Assembly: GCF_000331735.1 (NCBI RefSeq)
Contig: NC_020126.1
Coordinates: 1,736,001-1,800,000 of the forward strand
From: Myxococcus stipitatus DSM 14675
Lineage (GTDB): Bacteria; Myxococcota; Myxococcia; Myxococcales; Myxococcaceae
Reading direction: 5' to 3'
Length of the DNA: 64,000 nt
Part shown: piece by piece, positions 1 through 9,141 of the stretch
Position numbering within the stretch: position 1 is the first letter of the stretch
Layout of the letters: each line of letters starts with the position of its first letter
Position numbers and translations under genes: made by a program
The notes under the pieces: generated by a model
Seen by the model: only the letters and a program-made list of their open reading frames with translations
Databases searched by the model: none
Told to the model about the DNA's origin: nothing

Positions 1-506
1 ACGGTGTTGTTCAGCGTCTTGGCCGCGAACTGGGGGCGCGCCACGGATTCCGTGGTGTCGAAGTTGTCGATGTCCCCGTACGGGTACATGCCGCTGGTGG
101 GGAAGTCGGTGGAGTAGTCCACCGGCACCACCGGCTGCTCCGTGGGGTTGGTGATGGTGAAGTCGCAGCCGTCATTCCACTTCGTGTCTGCGGAGGGCGC
201 GGGCGCAGTGTGGCGGTTGGTGGGCACGCACCGGTTGGGCGACTTCTTCAAGTCGTTGATGGCCAGGTACACCGTCACCGGCTGGGCCGCGTTCAGGCCT
301 CCAGGCTGGTTCTCCAGGAGGATGCGCCACACCAGGCCGTAGGCCGAGAGCGCGCCACAGCCGCGCTGGAAGGTGGCTTGCTCGGGGATGATGAGCGAGC
401 CGCGACTGAACGTCATGATGTCCGTCGCGAGCGCGGGCAGGGCCACCAGCATCGATAGGGCCAGCAGCACGGGGCGCAGCGCGCGGGAGGGGAGACGAGG
501 AGTCAT
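1..506 (-). CDS. Secreted protein of unknown function, 3' end cut by window edge
   Basis: The reading frame opens at an ATG at 506 and stays open for 168 codons to the window edge, so only the N-terminal part is present. Residues 1-32 form a classical Sec signal peptide: arginines, then a hydrophobic stretch ending in LPALA, with likely cleavage before TDIM. The mature part contains SRGSLIIPEQ followed by cysteines and many Asn, Pro and Thr residues, as expected of an exported or surface protein. I do not recognise the family. The 218 bases upstream separate it from a gene on the same strand, so it probably has its own promoter. Confidence 0.7.
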   Translation of the reverse strand, partial: MTPRLPSRALRPVLLALSMLVALPALATDIMTFSRGSLIIPEQATFQRGCGALSAYGLVWRILLENQPGGLNAAQPVTVYLAINDLKKSPNRCVPTNRHTAPAPSADTKWNDGCDFTITNPTEQPVVPVDYSTDFPTSGMYPYGDIDNFDTTESVARPQFAAKTLNNT

Positions 507-723
507 GGGAGGTGCTCCCACCGAGGGGGTAGAGTGACCCTGACTGGGTCAGCGGGGCCTCCTGTCTGCACGCCATGTGCCCAAGAGAGGACACACTCGC
601 TTCCAGCAACGTCCTGGAACTTCTCAATGCACCTGTAGGCGGATGGGCTCGTTTGCTATGCAAACTTTGCGAGCCCGCAAACCGTTTCGTAGCAGCGGCT
701 TCATGCCCCTGGGGGGTGAGGGG

Positions 724-1098
724 CTACCAGTCGCCCTTGCCGCGGAGGGTCTTCTTCTCCGACGTGCGCTTCTTCCCCTCGAGCCGTCGGCGCTTGGCGC
801 CCGCGGAGGGACGGGTGGGGCGGCGGACCTTGGGGACGAACGTGAGGGCCTTCAAGCCCTCGCGCAGGCGCTCCAGGGCCACGCCCTTGTTCTGGACCTG
901 GCTGCGCCGCTCCGTCGCCGTGACGGACAGCTCCGTGGCGCCGTGGGTGAGGCGCACGCCGCTGGCGGTGGTGTTGCGGTGCTGGCCGCCCGGGCCGGAG
1001 GCGATGAAGTAGTCCACCTCGCACGTCTTGAGCAGGGCCTCGTCGTCGAGCGCGAGGGCCTCTAGTGCGGCTTGGCGGCGTGTGGGTGAGGTCGTCAT
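724..1098 (-). CDS. Peptide chain release factor-like protein (RF-1 domain, ArfB/YaeJ type)
   Basis: This 124-residue protein carries the class I release-factor catalytic motif GPGGQ, within SGPGGQHRN at about residues 33-41, which drives hydrolysis of peptidyl-tRNA in the ribosome. It lacks the codon-recognition domains of RF1 and RF2. It ends in a basic tail (KRRRLEGKKRTSEKKTLRGKG), the part that in ArfB relatives enters the empty mRNA channel of stalled ribosomes. A role in rescuing stalled ribosomes is therefore likely, though the exact subfamily is uncertain. The ATG at 1098 was chosen because AGGAAAA lies just upstream. A longer frame starting at 1236 has low-complexity N-terminal sequence and is less likely. 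Confidence 0.85.
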   Translation of the reverse strand: MTTSPTRRQAALEALALDDEALLKTCEVDYFIASGPGGQHRNTTASGVRLTHGATELSVTATERRSQVQNKGVALERLREGLKALTFVPKVRRPTRPSAGAKRRRLEGKKRTSEKKTLRGKGDW

Positions 1099-1353
1099 GG
1101 CGTTTTCCTGAAAGGTAGCCCTCGACGCGGTGCCCGTGCACCGACTGACTGCGACCGCCCGTCTCGCCGCCGGTCCCTCGGGGGCTGCGCTCCGCGCCTC
1201 CCAGGGGCTCTCGGATTGAGGGGGCGATAGTGTCATTTTGATATGGACAGACCTTTAGTGGGGTTGCTTGTTCAGTAATTACAGTGGGTTGGGTATTGGC
1301 CCGGGCGTTGCTCTAGGAGGAGTCACACGCGGTTGAGCTTCAGGAGAACGAAC

Positions 1354-1893
1354 ATGACCCTCAAGACCTGGCAGCTGGATGCGACGCACACGACGGTGGG
1401 CTTCATGGTCCGCCACATGGTGGTGGCCAAGGTGCACGGCCGCTTCACGCGCTTCGAGGGGAAGGTGGTGGTGCCGGGGGATGACCTCGCGCAGGGCTCG
1501 GTGGAGGTGAAGATCGACGCGTCGAGCATCGACACGGGTGTGGAGCAGCGTGACAACCACCTGCGCTCGCCGGACTTCTTCGACGCGAGCGCCTTCCCGA
1601 AGCTCATCTTCCGCAGCAAGCGCGTGCAGGACGCGGGCAAGGGCCACTACCGCGTGGTGGGCGACCTGACGATTCGCGACGTCACGCGCGAGGTGGTGCT
1701 GGAGACGGAGCTGCTCGGGAAGGTGAAGGACCCGTGGGGCAACGAGCGGCTGGCCTTCCAGGCGAGCACGAGCATCGACCGCAAGGACTTCGGCCTCTCG
1801 TGGAACCAGGCGCTGGAGGCAGGCGGGCTGTTGGTGGGGGAGCGTGTGGATATCTCCCTGGACGTCCAAGCGGTGGCCGAGAAGGCCGCGTGA
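1354..1893 (+). CDS. YceI family protein
   Basis: A 179-residue protein of the YceI family, lipocalin-like beta barrels that bind isoprenoid or other amphipathic ligands. Family hallmarks are the opening W-x-L-D-x-x-H-T (WQLDATHTTVGF), the central DASSIDTG segment and FPKLIFRSK. The protein has no signal peptide, unlike periplasmic YceI, so it probably acts in the cytoplasm. CAGGAG at 1341-1346 sets the start at 1354. The stop codon overlaps an in-frame GTG that could start the following pirin gene, which suggests co-transcription. Confidence 0.9.
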   Translation: MTLKTWQLDATHTTVGFMVRHMVVAKVHGRFTRFEGKVVVPGDDLAQGSVEVKIDASSIDTGVEQRDNHLRSPDFFDASAFPKLIFRSKRVQDAGKGHYRVVGDLTIRDVTREVVLETELLGKVKDPWGNERLAFQASTSIDRKDFGLSWNQALEAGGLLVGERVDISLDVQAVAEKAA

Positions 1894-2021
1894 AGGAGCG
1901 GGCGGCGGGCCGTCCGCTGACTCGCAGGTCCGTGCTGGTGGGCGGCATGGCGATGGGGTGCACGGGCCGAACCCCGGTTGATGCAGCTGAGTTGCAAATA
2001 AAGGAAAGAGGGAGGCAGGCG

Positions 2022-2717
2022 ATGATCTCCGTTCGAAATGCAGAGGAAAGAGGCCATGCCAACCACGGCTGGTTGGACACGCACCACACGTTCTCCTTCG
2101 CGGACTACTACGACCCGAACTTCATGGGGTTCCGCACGTTGAGGGTCATCAACGAGGACACGGTGGCGGCCCAGCGAGGCTTCGGGATGCACCCGCACCG
2201 GGACATGGAAATCATCACGTACGTGCTGGGTGGCCAGGTGGAGCACCGCGACAGCATGGGGACGCAGGCGGTCATCCGGCCGGGTGAAGTGCAGCGGATG
2301 AGCGCGGGGACGGGCGTGGTGCACAGCGAGATGAACAACTTCTCGGAGCCGCTGCACATGCTGCAGATCTGGATCCTCCCCAACGAGAAGGGCCTGGCGC
2401 CGGGCTATGAGCAGAAGGCCTTCGACGCGAAGGAGCGTCAGGGGCGCTTCCGGGTGGTGGCCTCGCCCGATGGCCGGGAGGGCTCGCTCACCGTGCACCA
2501 GGACCTGCTGCTGCACGGCACGCTGCTGGGCGCGGGGGAGTCCGCTCGCTACACGCTGGCGTCGGGCCGGCATGCGTGGCTGCAGATGGCGCGTGGCTCC
2601 GGCACGCTGAACGGCGTGAAGCTGAAGGCCGGTGACGGCGTGGCGGTGTCGGAAGAGGACGCGTTGGTGCTCACCGCCGAGTCGCCCGTGGAGGCGCTGC
2701 TGTTCGACATGGCGTGA
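2022..2717 (+). CDS. Pirin family protein
   Basis: A 231-residue bicupin of the pirin family (YhhW-like). The first cupin shows the metal-ligand pattern MHPHRDMEI and, further on, VEHRDS and GVVHSEM, supplying the His/His/His/Glu set that binds iron or another divalent metal. Pirins include quercetin 2,3-dioxygenases and redox-sensing co-regulators; the substrate cannot be told here. The start at 2022 has GGAGG at 2011-2015. An alternative GTG at 1890, in the same frame, would add 44 residues resembling a twin-arginine lipoprotein signal (RRSVLVGGMAMGC). Its neighbour is the yceI-like gene; a strong two-part hairpin follows. Confidence 0.9.
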   Translation: MISVRNAEERGHANHGWLDTHHTFSFADYYDPNFMGFRTLRVINEDTVAAQRGFGMHPHRDMEIITYVLGGQVEHRDSMGTQAVIRPGEVQRMSAGTGVVHSEMNNFSEPLHMLQIWILPNEKGLAPGYEQKAFDAKERQGRFRVVASPDGREGSLTVHQDLLLHGTLLGAGESARYTLASGRHAWLQMARGSGTLNGVKLKAGDGVAVSEEDALVLTAESPVEALLFDMA

Positions 2718-2740
2718 GCTCGGACACGGGGATGTGAATC

Positions 2741-2780
2741 GGGCCGGGTGGCGAGGACGTGACGTCCTTGCTCCCGGCCC
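2741..2780. terminator. Bidirectional hairpin between pirin and lipoprotein genes
   Basis: Two nested perfect stems: GGGCCGGG (2741-2748) pairs with CCCGGCCC (2773-2780), and inside it AGGACGT pairs with ACGTCCT around a single base. It lies between convergent genes and can serve both strands. Confidence 0.7.
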
Positions 2781-2807
2781 TTCTTGCGTCCCGCGGTGCG
2801 AGAGCCT

Positions 2808-3512
2808 TCAGCGCACGTTGATGGTGAGCGCCAGCTTGGCCTGGCGGCCGTCCTCGCTGGTGGCGATGACGGTGATGGGCTGGGGCAGCCGCGTCGCGCT
2901 GTCCGTGGTCTGGATCAGGAACCGCGCGGACGTCTGCTCCGCCGGGACGACCAGGGGCTTGGCCAGGATGCGCCGCGAGGAGGACTCGAGGGTCAACGTC
3001 AAGGCGCCCGTGAAGCCACTCGTCCGAGCCACCTGGATGGTCGCGAGCTGGTTCTGCCCGGGGAAGACGTCGAGGGTCCGGTCCTCGGTGGTGATGGAGA
3101 ATCCCTCCGCGGGCGTCGGCGGCGGGAGGACCACGACGAACAGCGTGGCGGTGGAGATGAGGTCCTTCCCGCTGTCCTTGGCCTGGAGCGTCGTCGTCTG
3201 CGTGCCGGAGACCTGGATGTCCTGGGCGACGGAGACGGTGACGGGGACGGTGATGCTCTCCGAGCCCTCCGGCAGGACCACCTGGGGCAACAGGGTGATG
3301 CCCTGGGGGGCGCCCACCAGGTCGACGCGCAGCTCTCCCGGCTGGTCGGCCACGCGGTCCAGGGTCAGGTCGAACTGCGTCGACTCACCGGGCGAGAGGC
3401 TGACGGTGTCCGGCATGGAGAACTGGACCCGGTAGTACGGCGAATCGCTGTTGCAGGAGATGGCGAGCAGACATCCGAGGAGAAAGAGGCTTCGGCGGAG
3501 AACGGGCATCAT
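2808..3512 (-). CDS. Lipoprotein of unknown function, beta-rich
   Basis: A 234-residue predicted lipoprotein. The N-terminus has two arginines, a hydrophobic stretch and a lipobox (LLAISC, Cys at about residue 20), so it should be anchored in the inner or outer membrane facing the periplasm. The mature part is rich in Thr, Ser, Val and Gln with alternating hydrophobic residues and two similar segments (SLSPGESTQFDLTL and DVFPGQNQLATIQV), suggesting two immunoglobulin-like beta sandwiches. There are no catalytic motifs. AGGAGG upstream supports the ATG at 3512; a second ATG follows directly at 3509. Confidence 0.75.
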   Translation of the reverse strand: MMPVLRRSLFLLGCLLAISCNSDSPYYRVQFSMPDTVSLSPGESTQFDLTLDRVADQPGELRVDLVGAPQGITLLPQVVLPEGSESITVPVTVSVAQDIQVSGTQTTTLQAKDSGKDLISTATLFVVVLPPPTPAEGFSITTEDRTLDVFPGQNQLATIQVARTSGFTGALTLTLESSSRRILAKPLVVPAEQTSARFLIQTTDSATRLPQPITVIATSEDGRQAKLALTINVR

Positions 3513-3779
3513 GTTCGACGACCTCCTGTGACTGGCCGCAGCATGAGACGGCCGCCTCTGTCGAGCAAGCAGACTGGGAGGCGGGCGTGCGCGGTGCGAC
3601 ACGGGGAAAGCAGGGAGCCCATCGCCGGTGAAGGCGGTGGCGGGCGGCTCAACCCGTGTGGCCCCGGGACATTCCGCGAGGGGGTTAGACCCTGGAGCGG
3701 CGTCGTTCGTTCATGGGGAAGCACGCGCGCGGCCTTCCCTTCCAACCTCCCTCACAGCCCTTCTTTCTTGGAGTACGCC

Positions 3780-4997
3780 ATGGACCTCAAGTCCCTGTCG
3801 CGGACCGTGCTCACGGCCGCGCTCGCCACCACCTTGTCCGCGGCCCCGGCCCTGGCCGCACCGCCCCCCGTGAAGGCGCCGCCTCCCGTCGCGGCGAACC
3901 AGGGCTCGCAGGCCCAGGCCGAGAAGAAGCCCGCGGCGCCTCGCCCTGAAATCGAGGTGGTCTTCGTGCTGGACACCACGGGCTCGATGAGCGGGCTGCT
4001 CGAGGGGGCCAAGGCGAAAATCTACTCCATCGCCTCGGGCATCGCGCAGGGGCGGCCCACGCCGCACCTGAAGATTGGCCTGGTGGCGTACCGGGACGTG
4101 GGGGACGACTACGTCACGAAGCGCTTCGACTTGAGCGATGACCTGGACACCGTCTTCGCGAACCTGCGCCGCTTCACGGCGGGCGGCGGCGGCGACTCGC
4201 CCGAGCACGTGGGCCGGGGCCTGGGTGAGGCGGTGTCGAAGCTGTCCTGGAGCCAGGACCGCACGGTGATGAAGGCCATCTTCCTGGTGGGCGACGCGCC
4301 TCCCGCGCAGCGCAACGACGACTGGGATTTCAAGCACTGGTCCAAGCGCGCCAAGGACAAGCACATCGTCGTGAACACCGTGCGGTGCGGCCTGGACGAG
4401 GAGACGATGACGGCGTGGAAGTACGTGGCGAAGCTGACCGATGGCTCCTTCGACACCATCGAGCAGTCCGGCGGCATGGTGGCGGTGGCGACGCCGTACG
4501 ATGACGAGCTGGCGAAGGTGAACTCGGCGCTCGCGTCGAAGACGCTCTACACGGGCAAGGCGGAGGTCCAGGCCGCGAACGTCGCCAGGGCCCAGGCCAT
4601 GGCGGAGCTGGCTCCGGAGGCCGCCTCGGAGCGCATCACCTACCTGCGCAAGAAGCAGCGCGCGGAAGGGGGCTCTGGAGCGGGGGCGCCCGCGCCGAGC
4701 AGCGCGCCGGTGGCCGTGGGCGGCGCGGTGGACCTGGTCTCCGCGCCGGAGAAGCTGGCGAGCGTGAGCGACGATGAGCTGCCCGCGGACTTGAAGGCCC
4801 TGAGCACCGAGGCGCGCACCGCGAAGGTGAAGCAGCTGGCGGATGAGAAGAAGGCCCTGGAGGCCAAGGCCTCCAAGCTCGCCGAGGAGCGCGAGGCGTG
4901 GCTGTCGAAGAACCGCCCGGAGAAGGAGGACGCCTTCGACGCCAACGTGATGAAGGGCGTGAAGGCGCAGGCCAAGAAGTACGGCGTGGCGTACTGA
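3780..4997 (+). CDS. Exported von Willebrand factor type A domain protein
   Basis: A 405-residue protein with a signal peptide (residues 1-27, ending ALAAPP), a Pro/Ala-rich linker to about residue 55, then a vWA domain at about 58-260. The metal-ion-dependent adhesion site reads DTTGSMS, the D-x-(S/T)-x-S form that coordinates Mg or Mn. Later segments (GGGGDSPEHV and FLVGDAPP) fit the family. The C-terminal part from about residue 340 is a charged helical stretch, probably coiled coil. vWA proteins usually mediate protein-protein contacts outside the cytoplasm; the partner is unknown. GGAG precedes the start at 3780. A hairpin follows the stop. Confidence 0.88.
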   Translation: MDLKSLSRTVLTAALATTLSAAPALAAPPPVKAPPPVAANQGSQAQAEKKPAAPRPEIEVVFVLDTTGSMSGLLEGAKAKIYSIASGIAQGRPTPHLKIGLVAYRDVGDDYVTKRFDLSDDLDTVFANLRRFTAGGGGDSPEHVGRGLGEAVSKLSWSQDRTVMKAIFLVGDAPPAQRNDDWDFKHWSKRAKDKHIVVNTVRCGLDEETMTAWKYVAKLTDGSFDTIEQSGGMVAVATPYDDELAKVNSALASKTLYTGKAEVQAANVARAQAMAELAPEAASERITYLRKKQRAEGGSGAGAPAPSSAPVAVGGAVDLVSAPEKLASVSDDELPADLKALSTEARTAKVKQLADEKKALEAKASKLAEEREAWLSKNRPEKEDAFDANVMKGVKAQAKKYGVAY

Positions 4998-5015
4998 GTC
5001 AGACGGGGAAGGCTC

Positions 5016-5051
5016 GGGGCCGCGGCTCGCCTTCAGGGCGTCCGCGGCCCC
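5016..5051. terminator. Bidirectional hairpin between vWA gene and ABC permease gene
   Basis: GGGGCCGCGG (5016-5025) and CCGCGGCCCC (5042-5051) form a perfect 10-bp stem with a 16-base loop, between two convergent genes. Confidence 0.7.
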
Positions 5052-5055
5052 GCTG

Positions 5056-6711
5056 TCATTCGCGCGTCACGGCTTGGAGGACGACCTCCCTCCGTCGCTC
5101 GAGCAGCCGCAGCGCCAGCGGCAGGGTGAGGCGGTACAGCACGAGATAGAGGCCCGCGCACACGGCAATCATCGCCGCGGACCCCCACGACGGGCCGTCC
5201 TGCCCCGCGAACCTCAGGGCCCAGCCGAACGGCATGCAGCCCGCGCTGGCCGCGAGGATGCCCAGCATGGACGCCGTCAGGGGCACCTTGTCGCGCCGCT
5301 TGAGGTTCGCGTGGAACTTCACCGGGAAGTACAGCGACAGGAAGTTGCCCGCGGCCAGCAGCACCGGCAGGACTCCCGCCACCGCGGCGAGCGCGCAGAC
5401 GATGTCCACCATCGAGCCGAAGCCGAAGTACACCCGGTAGAAGAGGGCCACCATCACCGCCATGCCGAGCGCCGCCGCGGCCTGCACCCGGTTCTTCGCG
5501 CGCAGCACGTCCGCCAGGTCCAACGGCGCGGCGAGGAACGCCGCGAAGCCCTGCCCGTCATAGGCGAAGGTGTTCTGGGAGAACGTCGACGCAATCACCA
5601 CCGCGCCGTAGATGCACAGGCCCCCCATCAGCCACGCATCCGCGGAGCGCCCCAGCAGGAAGACGAACAAGTCCCGTCCGGACAGGAGCTTCAGCAGGAT
5701 GGCCAGGATGAAGGGCACCGACGCGAGCAGCCGCGCGCGCGGATTGCGCCACAAGTCGAGCGCCTCGCGCGTCACCAGCGTGGAGAAGCGCGTGCGCGTG
5801 CGAGCGAACGGGTTGCTCTCCTTCGAGTCCTTCTGCTGCGGCCCCGCGCGGCCCGCCTGACGGTGGAAGCGCAGGAGGAGCCTGTACGCCACCGCCATGC
5901 CCAGGGCCGTGAAGAACAAGAGGCCCGCCGCCTCCACCATGGCCACGCGAGGACGGAACCAGGAGAGCTGCGCGAGGCCATCCCCGAAGAAGCCCGGAGG
6001 CACCCGCCCCAGCGCCACCGCCGCGTTGATGATGAGCGACATGTCCAGCGCGTCCACGCCGGCGGTGCCCACCTGCGTCAGCCACGACGTGTCGATGGGC
6101 GGGATGAACGACGCGGCGACGAGGAACACCAGCAGCCCGCCGCCCATGATCTGCGCGCTGTGCTTCGCCCTCAGCACGTTGATGACGGCGTACAGCGCCA
6201 CCCGGCTCCAGGCCGCGCAGAAGAGCGCGAACAGCACGTAGAGCACCCCCGCGAGCCAGGGCGCCCACAGCCGGTTGATGGAGACGAAGCCCAGCGCCGC
6301 GCCGGTGAGCGGTGCGTAGAACACCAGCGCGCGCGGCTCGAAGAGGCTGGCCACCGTGGAGGCGATGAGCAGACGGAAGGGCGAGATGGGGAAGGCCGCG
6401 TAGCGGCTCAGCTCCGAATGGTCATCCACGCCCGCCGACAACAGCGGCCACGACACCCAGACGGAGAAGGTGACGAAGCACAGCAGGTTGAGGATGAAGT
6501 ACGGCCACACGTCGCTCTCCGCGACGGGGCCCAGGCGCATCAGCCCGTAGAAGAACAGGCCGAAGAACAGGCCCGGGGCGCTCGACGCGAGGAAGGCGCC
6601 CACGGCCAGCAGGCGGCTTCGGCCGGGCCCCTGGTTCAGCCCGATGTCGAAGCGCAGTCCCCACAGGAGCCACAGGTGGCGGAAGAACCCTGGAACGGCC
6701 GGGCGGCTCAT
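5056..6711 (-). CDS. ABC transporter permease
   Basis: A 551-residue integral membrane protein with about ten or more hydrophobic segments, for example near residues 33-58, 70-95, 125-170 and 455-530, and short charged loops. It overlaps the upstream ATPase gene by four bases (ATGA), so the two are translationally coupled and form one exporter. The architecture (one ATPase plus one large membrane protein with no solute-binding protein) is that of ABC-2-type export systems. The substrate cannot be inferred. Its 3' end meets the vWA gene. Confidence 0.85.
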   Translation of the reverse strand: MSRPAVPGFFRHLWLLWGLRFDIGLNQGPGRSRLLAVGAFLASSAPGLFFGLFFYGLMRLGPVAESDVWPYFILNLLCFVTFSVWVSWPLLSAGVDDHSELSRYAAFPISPFRLLIASTVASLFEPRALVFYAPLTGAALGFVSINRLWAPWLAGVLYVLFALFCAAWSRVALYAVINVLRAKHSAQIMGGGLLVFLVAASFIPPIDTSWLTQVGTAGVDALDMSLIINAAVALGRVPPGFFGDGLAQLSWFRPRVAMVEAAGLLFFTALGMAVAYRLLLRFHRQAGRAGPQQKDSKESNPFARTRTRFSTLVTREALDLWRNPRARLLASVPFILAILLKLLSGRDLFVFLLGRSADAWLMGGLCIYGAVVIASTFSQNTFAYDGQGFAAFLAAPLDLADVLRAKNRVQAAAALGMAVMVALFYRVYFGFGSMVDIVCALAAVAGVLPVLLAAGNFLSLYFPVKFHANLKRRDKVPLTASMLGILAASAGCMPFGWALRFAGQDGPSWGSAAMIAVCAGLYLVLYRLTLPLALRLLERRREVVLQAVTRE

Positions 6712-7526
6712 GCCGGCTCCCGCAGCGCCACGACGGGGGCGGGGGCCTCGCCGTAGAACGACAGCCGCGCGTTGCGCGAGGCCGGCACGGCGATGAGCTT
6801 CTCGAACACCGCCTCCAGCGAGGGGCAGTCGTAGCGCGCCAGCAGCGACGGCACCGTGCCCTGGTCCAGCATCCTGCCGCCCTGGATGATGCCCGCGTGG
6901 GTGGCCAGTCGCTCGGCGATCTCCAGCACATGCGTGGTGAGCAGCAGCGTCACCCCGCGCCGGCTCAGCTCGCGCAAGAGCTCGCGGATGACGCCCGCGG
7001 CCAGCACGTCGATGCCCTCGAAGGGCTCATCCAGCAGCACCAGCTCCGGCGCGTGGATCAACGCCGCCGCGATGGCGAGCCTCCGCCGCATGCCCTTGGA
7101 GTACTCCGAGACGAGCGCGCCCGCCTTGTACGTCAGCTCCGTCAGCTCCAGCAGCTCCGCGGCCCGGGCCGCGGCCACGTCTCCGTCCAGCCCGTACATG
7201 CGCGCGCAGAACGTGAGGTACTGCCGCCCGGTGAGCCGCTCGAAGAGGCTCAGCTCCTCCGGCACCACGCCCACGCGGCGCTTCACCTCGAGCGGCTTCT
7301 TCACCGCGTCCACGCCCAGCATGCGGATGGAGCCCGCGTCGGGCCCGTACACACCCGTCAAGAGCGCGATGCTGGTGGACTTCCCGGCGCCGTTGGGCCC
7401 CAGGTACGCGTAGAACGCCCCCCTGGGAATCTGGAGGTCCAGGCCATTGAGCGCGGTGAAGCCGCCGAAGCGCTTGAGCAGCCCGCGCGCGTCGACGGCC
7501 AGGTCATCGGAAGGGGAGGGCGTCAT
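6708..7526 (-). CDS. ABC transporter ATP-binding protein
   Basis: A 272-residue ABC ATPase with Walker A GPNGAGKST, a signature segment YSKGMRRRLAIA (a relaxed form of LSGGQ, common in exporters), Walker B LVLLDEPFEGID and the switch histidine in LLLTTHVLE. It powers the permease encoded downstream with a 4-base overlap. The ATG at 7526 was preferred to an upstream GTG at 7574, because the extra 16 residues are Arg-rich and unlike the family's start; the ribosome-binding site is weak in both cases. Confidence 0.92.
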   Translation of the reverse strand: MTPSPSDDLAVDARGLLKRFGGFTALNGLDLQIPRGAFYAYLGPNGAGKSTSIALLTGVYGPDAGSIRMLGVDAVKKPLEVKRRVGVVPEELSLFERLTGRQYLTFCARMYGLDGDVAAARAAELLELTELTYKAGALVSEYSKGMRRRLAIAAALIHAPELVLLDEPFEGIDVLAAGVIRELLRELSRRGVTLLLTTHVLEIAERLATHAGIIQGGRMLDQGTVPSLLARYDCPSLEAVFEKLIAVPASRNARLSFYGEAPAPVVALREPA

Positions 7527-7605
7527 GAAGGAGCGCCATCTCACCCGAGGCCGCCCCCCGGCGACAATCCTCACCCCGACCGATGCGTGAGGGGGGCCTT
7601 CCGCC

Positions 7606-7983
7606 TCAGTGCACGAAGGCCATCTCGGGTGGGCCGACGATCTGCTGCACCGTCAGCCGCACCTTGTCCAGGTCCACCGGCTTGGAGATGTAGCCCGCGG
7701 CGCCCACCAGCTCCGCCTCCCACTCGAAGCCGTAGCCCGAGATGATGATGATGGGCAGTCCCCGGGCGCGAGGCATCTTCTTCAGCGCGTCCAGGAGGCC
7801 CCAGCCACTCATCACCGGCATGCGCAGGTCCAGCAGCACCGCGGCGGGCATGTCGCCCTCCAGGTGGTCCAGCGCCTCGCGGCCGTTGGTGGCTTGGACG
7901 GTGCGGTAACCCATCTCCTCGAGGGCATCGCAGATGAGCGCGCGGTGGCTCGCATCGTCATCGACGACCAAGATGTGGGACAT
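7606..7983 (-). CDS. Single-domain response regulator (CheY-like receiver)
   Basis: A 125-residue stand-alone receiver domain. The acidic pocket is VVDDD (residues 6-10), the phosphoacceptor is Asp52 in LLDLRMP, the switch Ser82 is in IIISG and the conserved lysine is Lys101 in SKPVD. There is no output domain, so it acts through protein contact, as CheY and many myxobacterial receivers do. No kinase gene is adjacent. The 79-base gap to the ABC ATPase gene on the same strand suggests possible but unproven co-transcription. Confidence 0.92.
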   Translation of the reverse strand: MSHILVVDDDASHRALICDALEEMGYRTVQATNGREALDHLEGDMPAAVLLDLRMPVMSGWGLLDALKKMPRARGLPIIIISGYGFEWEAELVGAAGYISKPVDLDKVRLTVQQIVGPPEMAFVH

Positions 7984-8222
7984 GGCAGGGCCTCAGAGGG
8001 GAGCTGCGGCGTCTCGGACCGCGGGATTCTATGGGCCGCAAGATGGGAACGGTGGGCCCATTCCGGAAGGGGTCGCTCCACTTTTCAACAGCCCACCGCC
8101 CTCTCGGTCCAGGGCCTCTTCCCTCGAGTCCGATGGGCACCTGTCCCGCCCGGTTCCAGGCCCCGGGTGTCGGGCGCGACACGGGGTGGACCTGCGCGAC
8201 GTCCGCGGCGTGCGCGCCCGGG

Positions 8223-8453
8223 CTACTCCTGGGGCTTCTTCGCCGCGTCGCCGGGCTCATCCGTGCGCCGCAGATACGTGTTGTGCTCGTAGCCCTGGCG
8301 CGACAGCCGCTGTGACTCGATGGCGTCGGCGACCTTGGTGCACACCTGTCCCAGCAGGCGCAAGGACTCCGCCAGCAGCTTCTCGGCGTGGTCCTGGGCG
8401 TCTGCCGCGGCGATGGTCGTTCGCTCCTTGCGGAACAGCCCTGGCAACTTCAT
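8223..8453 (-). CDS. Small hypothetical protein
   Basis: A 76-residue, highly charged, mostly helical protein (it begins MKLPGLFRKER), with one Cys and a Lys/Glu-rich end. It has no signal peptide or membrane segment and I do not recognise a family. Third-position GC matches its neighbours, which supports coding, but the ribosome-binding site is poor. Confidence 0.55.
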   Translation of the reverse strand: MKLPGLFRKERTTIAAADAQDHAEKLLAESLRLLGQVCTKVADAIESQRLSRQGYEHNTYLRRTDEPGDAAKKPQE

Positions 8454-8751
8454 CCGGCTGAATCTAGGAGACCGCGACGCCCTGCGCCACCGCCTGACGC
8501 ATCACCTCCCGGCCCCCAGGGACCTCCTCCTGCCGGGGAAGCGGCGGTCCCCCGCTCCCTTAACCGGATTGACCAGCCAGCAAATTTACATTTTTGAGCA
8601 TTTGGCTCGGACCGTCCCCTCGAAGCGCCTCGAACTGTCGTGCAACCCGTTGGAATTCAAGGGCCTTAACGAATTTTCAAGTGAGGGGGTGACATGAAGT
8701 TAATCTGCCCCTACATTGCGGATCGTTGCACGGGCTGCGGAGGAATTGCGC

Positions 8752-9030
8752 ATGGCTTACGACGGCGAGCTGGTGAAGATGCAGAACGGTCGCTGGGCGC
8801 GGTTCCAGCGCTGCCAGGTGTACCGCCCGGGCGTCACGGACGCGGGTGAGACGATGCTGTTGATCGCCGTGGAGCTGGAGGAGCGCTATCAGCTGCTCCT
8901 CGACGGCGCGGCGGATTCACTGGCGCAGTACCGCTACCAGGGCGTGCCCGTGCAGGTCCGGTTGGATCCGGAAGCGCAGGCCATCACCCTTCAGCCGGAA
9001 GTCGCCGCATCCGTACCCGCCGTGCATTAG
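8752..9030 (+). CDS. Small hypothetical protein
   Basis: A 92-residue protein with alternating hydrophobic residues, probably a small beta-rich fold: ELVKMQNGRWARFQRCQVYR near the start and VPVQVRLDPEAQAITLQPE near the end. No known motif is seen. GGAGGAATT at 8739-8747 sets the start at 8752 and strongly supports translation. The region 8454-8751 upstream is unusually AT-rich for this genome and probably holds its promoter; I see no gene in it. Confidence 0.75.
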   Translation: MAYDGELVKMQNGRWARFQRCQVYRPGVTDAGETMLLIAVELEERYQLLLDGAADSLAQYRYQGVPVQVRLDPEAQAITLQPEVAASVPAVH

Positions 9031-9082
9031 TCCTGCGCTCCCCGTGAGCGTGGCGGTGCGGGTTTGACGGATTCACAACACA

Positions 9083-9114
9083 AAGGGCCTCGCGATTCAC
9101 ATCGCGGGGCCCTT
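9083..9114. terminator. Hairpin between small gene and M3 peptidase gene
   Basis: AAGGGCC-T-CGCGAT (9083-9096) pairs with ATCGCG-G-GGCCCTT (9101-9114) around a TCAC loop, with a single T-G wobble. It sits between convergent genes. Confidence 0.7.
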
Positions 9115-9141
9115 CGAATTTACAGCGCCTTGCGAGGTGCG

